Assembly: GCA_022710245.1 (NCBI GenBank)
Contig: JAKLHH010000418.1
Span: forward strand, 1-6,778
DNA: 6,778 bases
DNA from: Myxococcota bacterium
Lineage (GTDB): Bacteria; Myxococcota; Polyangia; GCA-2747355; JAKLHH01
Direction of reading: 5' to 3'
In this document: piece by piece, positions 5,059 through 6,778 of the stretch
Layout: each line of letters begins with the position of its first letter
Position numbering within the stretch: the first letter of the stretch is position 1
Position numbers and translations under genes: made by a program
Notes under the pieces: generated by a model
What the model was told of the DNA's origin: nothing
Databases searched by the model: none
Seen by the model: the letters and a program-made list of their open reading frames with translations, nothing else

Positions 5059-6778
5059 TCACGGCGCGGCGTTGGAGCAGCAGCGGAACCCGGTCGCCGG
5101 CAGGGCCACGTTCTGCACCGCGAGCGAGAGGTTGAAGGTGCAGGTGAGGCCGGGCCACGGCGTGTGGTAGGCGCCGCCTCGCACCTCGAAGATCGGCAGG
5201 TTGTCGGGCGGCCCCGAGGTCCCCTGCTGGGTGCTCGTCCACTCGCGCACGTTGCCGCTCATGTCGAAGACGTTGTCGGTCGTCTTGCAGAGCGCGTCCG
5301 ACCCGGTCGCGATCGGGGCAGCCGCGCCGTAGTCGAAGCCGTTGCAGGTGGAGCCGACGTAGCTCGCGCCGTACGGGTAGAGGGTGACGCCCGGTCCCTG
5401 GCACGCGGCCTGCCACTCGGCGGCGGTGCAGAGGCGCTTGCCCCCCGCCGCGGCGCAGGCGGCGGCGGCCTCGGTGTAGGTCACGCTGGCCCAGGGGAGC
5501 ACGGCGCCCTTCGAGCAGGCGCGCGTGGTGTTGGTGCCGGCGGCGGCGAGGGTGGCGTCGGGCCGCGAGGCCTCGTAGCTGTAGATCCAGAAGTCGCGCC
5601 CGCTGCGCTGCACGTGCACCATCGCGTCGACGACGCCCTTGCCCGCGGCGTCGTCGGCCTCCTCGTCGACGAGCCCGTCGCAGTCGTCGTCCTTGCCGTT
5701 GCAGAGCTCGTCCGTCTTCGTCTGGCCCGGCGTGGTGATGTTGCAGACGGTGGTGCTGCCGCTGCAGATCCAGGACCCCGTCCCCTGGCAGATGCCCTTC
5801 TTGCCGGTCTCGGCGCAGGGCTTGCCCTTGGTGGCGAGGAACGGGTCATCCGCGACGCCGTCGCAGTCGTTGTCCTTGTCATCGCAGAGCGTCTCGTCGG
5901 GGATGACGATGCCGGGGCAGAAGCCGCCCGTGCAGGCGACCTTGTTGTTGCAGTCGGCGAGGGTGGTGCAGGGCTTGAGCTGGACGTTCCCGCTGTAGCT
6001 GCAGACCCAGCCGTTCGTCCCCTGGCAGGTCGCGGTGGCGCCGCTGCAGGGGCCGCCGGTGAGGCAGGGGTTGCCGCCGAGCGGGACCATCCCGGGGTCA
6101 TTGCCGTCCTTGAGCCCGTTGCAGTCGTTGTCGAGCCCGTCGCAGATCTCCACCCCGGTCGGCGTGCACTGGTACTCGCAGCCGTCCGCCGGGATCTTGT
6201 TGAGGTCCACGTAGCCGAGCTCGCAGACCGCGATCCCGCAGACCCCCGCGGTGCACCTCGGGATCGCGTGCGGCAGCGTGCACTTGACGCAGGTGGGCCC
6301 GCAGTAGCGCGGGTCGTTCAGCTTGTCGAAGCCGTTGTCGACGGTCCCGTCGCAGTCGTCGTCGAGGTTGTTGCAGGTCTCCGGCTTCGACCCCTGCCCG
6401 CCGATGCAGCTCACCGTCCCGCCGATGCACATGGTGTTGCCCGTCTTGCACTCGCCTGTGCTCGTCCCGCAGCTCGCGCTCGAGAAGTCCTCGTCGACGG
6501 AGCCGTCGCAGTCGTTGTCGACGCCGTCGCAGAGGTCGTTGGTCCCGGCCGGCCAGACCGGGCACTTGTACTCGCAGCCGTCCCCCGTGCTCCCGTTCAG
6601 GTTCTTGTAGCCCGCGGTGCAGGAGCCCATCGTGCAGCTCCCGCCCACGCAGCTCGCCCCCGCGTTGGCGTAGGCGCAGACGTTGCCGCAGCTGCCGCAG
6701 TTCGCCGCGTCGGTCAGCTTGTTGAAGCCGTTGTCGATGACGCCGTCGCAGTCGTTGTCGGCGTTGTCGCACGCCTCC
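5059..6778 (-). CDS. cysteine-rich DNDCDG-repeat protein with C-terminal FGE-like domain, 5'-truncated
   Basis: The frame is open to the window edge, so the true start and any signal peptide lie outside; 572 residues are visible (residue 1 encoded at 6777-6775). The GTG at 6648 and ATG at 6630 are internal codons. Residues 1-375 form a cysteine-rich stalk with about 44 Cys. It has six copies of C-x6-C-D/N-G built on [DN]-[DN]-D-C-[DN]-G, of the kind Pfam calls the MopE-like putative metal-binding motif. These are separated by CGxxCxxC and DGCEYxC modules. Residues from about 384 to the end resemble the SUMF1/FGE-sulfatase (C-type-lectin-like) fold: CSKGAVLPW at 421-429, GKRLCTAAEW at 446-455, NVFDMSGNVREW at 502-513, RGGAY at 533-537 and GFRCC at 563-567. 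The usual catalytic Cys pair shortly after RGG is not at the expected spacing (Thr at the first site), so formylglycine formation is doubtful. By analogy with similar proteins in Myxococcota it is probably secreted and disulfide-rich. It converges with the propeller gene. Confidence 0.92.
   Translation of the reverse strand, partial: EACDNADNDCDGVIDNGFNKLTDAANCGSCGNVCAYANAGASCVGGSCTMGSCTAGYKNLNGSTGDGCEYKCPVWPAGTNDLCDGVDNDCDGSVDEDFSSASCGTSTGECKTGNTMCIGGTVSCIGGQGSKPETCNNLDDDCDGTVDNGFDKLNDPRYCGPTCVKCTLPHAIPRCTAGVCGIAVCELGYVDLNKIPADGCEYQCTPTGVEICDGLDNDCNGLKDGNDPGMVPLGGNPCLTGGPCSGATATCQGTNGWVCSYSGNVQLKPCTTLADCNNKVACTGGFCPGIVIPDETLCDDKDNDCDGVADDPFLATKGKPCAETGKKGICQGTGSWICSGSTTVCNITTPGQTKTDELCNGKDDDCDGLVDEEADDAAGKGVVDAMVHVQRSGRDFWIYSYEASRPDATLAAAGTNTTRACSKGAVLPWASVTYTEAAAACAAAGGKRLCTAAEWQAACQGPGVTLYPYGASYVGSTCNGFDYGAAAPIATGSDALCKTTDNVFDMSGNVREWTSTQQGTSGPPDNLPIFEVRGGAYHTPWPGLTCTFNLSLAVQNVALPATGFRCCSNAAP
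5656..6771 (-). repeat. six DNDCDG-type cysteine/acidic motifs
   Basis: Sixteen-residue copies lie at 6724-6771, 6484-6531, 6328-6375, 6097-6144, 5839-5886 and 5656-5703. Each has Cys six residues before a second Cys and the acidic run D-x-D-C-D-G-x-x-D; the copy at 6097-6144 has Asn for Asp after the second Cys. Distances between copies are 80, 52, 77, 86 and 61 residues, so this is a dispersed motif rather than a strict tandem repeat. The acidic spacing D-x-D-x-D-G-x-x-D also matches EF-hand-like calcium loops. Confidence 0.9.

Overview
This window is very GC-rich, with G/C-dominated third codon positions. It carries short-signal lipoproteins and a cysteine-rich protein with DNDCDG metal-binding-type repeats fused to a sulfatase-modifying-factor-like (FGE-like) domain. 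That combination is typical of Myxococcota and other former Deltaproteobacteria, including uncultured lineages. The assignment is an inference from gene style only; no rRNA or phylogenetic marker is present.

Layout: (1) <1-720, plus: end of an unrecognised helical protein with a Lys/Asp-rich nine-base repeat near its start. (2) 721-844: intergenic stretch with a 13-bp tandem repeat and a good ribosome binding site. (3) 845-1294, plus: small predicted lipoprotein, possibly SmpA/OmlA(BamE)-like. (4) 1345-1959, plus: orphan MNT/AbiEii-type nucleotidyltransferase, preceded by an extended -10 promoter element that abuts its GTG start. (5) 1970-3856, minus: membrane-anchored MutS-like ATPase lacking the mismatch-recognition domain, converging on the nucleotidyltransferase gene with a 10-nt gap. 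(6) 3857-3978: divergent promoter region with an inverted repeat. (7) 3979-5043, plus: lipoprotein with a nine-to-ten-copy PLKADG-type hexapeptide linker and a predicted beta-propeller. (8) 5059->6778, minus: 5'-truncated cysteine-rich DNDCDG-repeat protein ending in an FGE-like domain, converging on the previous gene with a 15-nt gap.

The genes do not form one obvious pathway. Genes 3, 7 and 8 look like envelope or surface proteins. The nucleotidyltransferase and the MutS-like ATPase are single genes without partners in view. I see no complete defence island, mobile element, CRISPR array, tRNA or rRNA. The most interesting signals are the apparent replacement of the MutS clamp by a transmembrane hairpin, two near-identical extended -10 elements placed so that transcripts would be leaderless or almost so, the surface-display architecture of gene 7, and the FGE-like domain without the usual catalytic cysteine pair.
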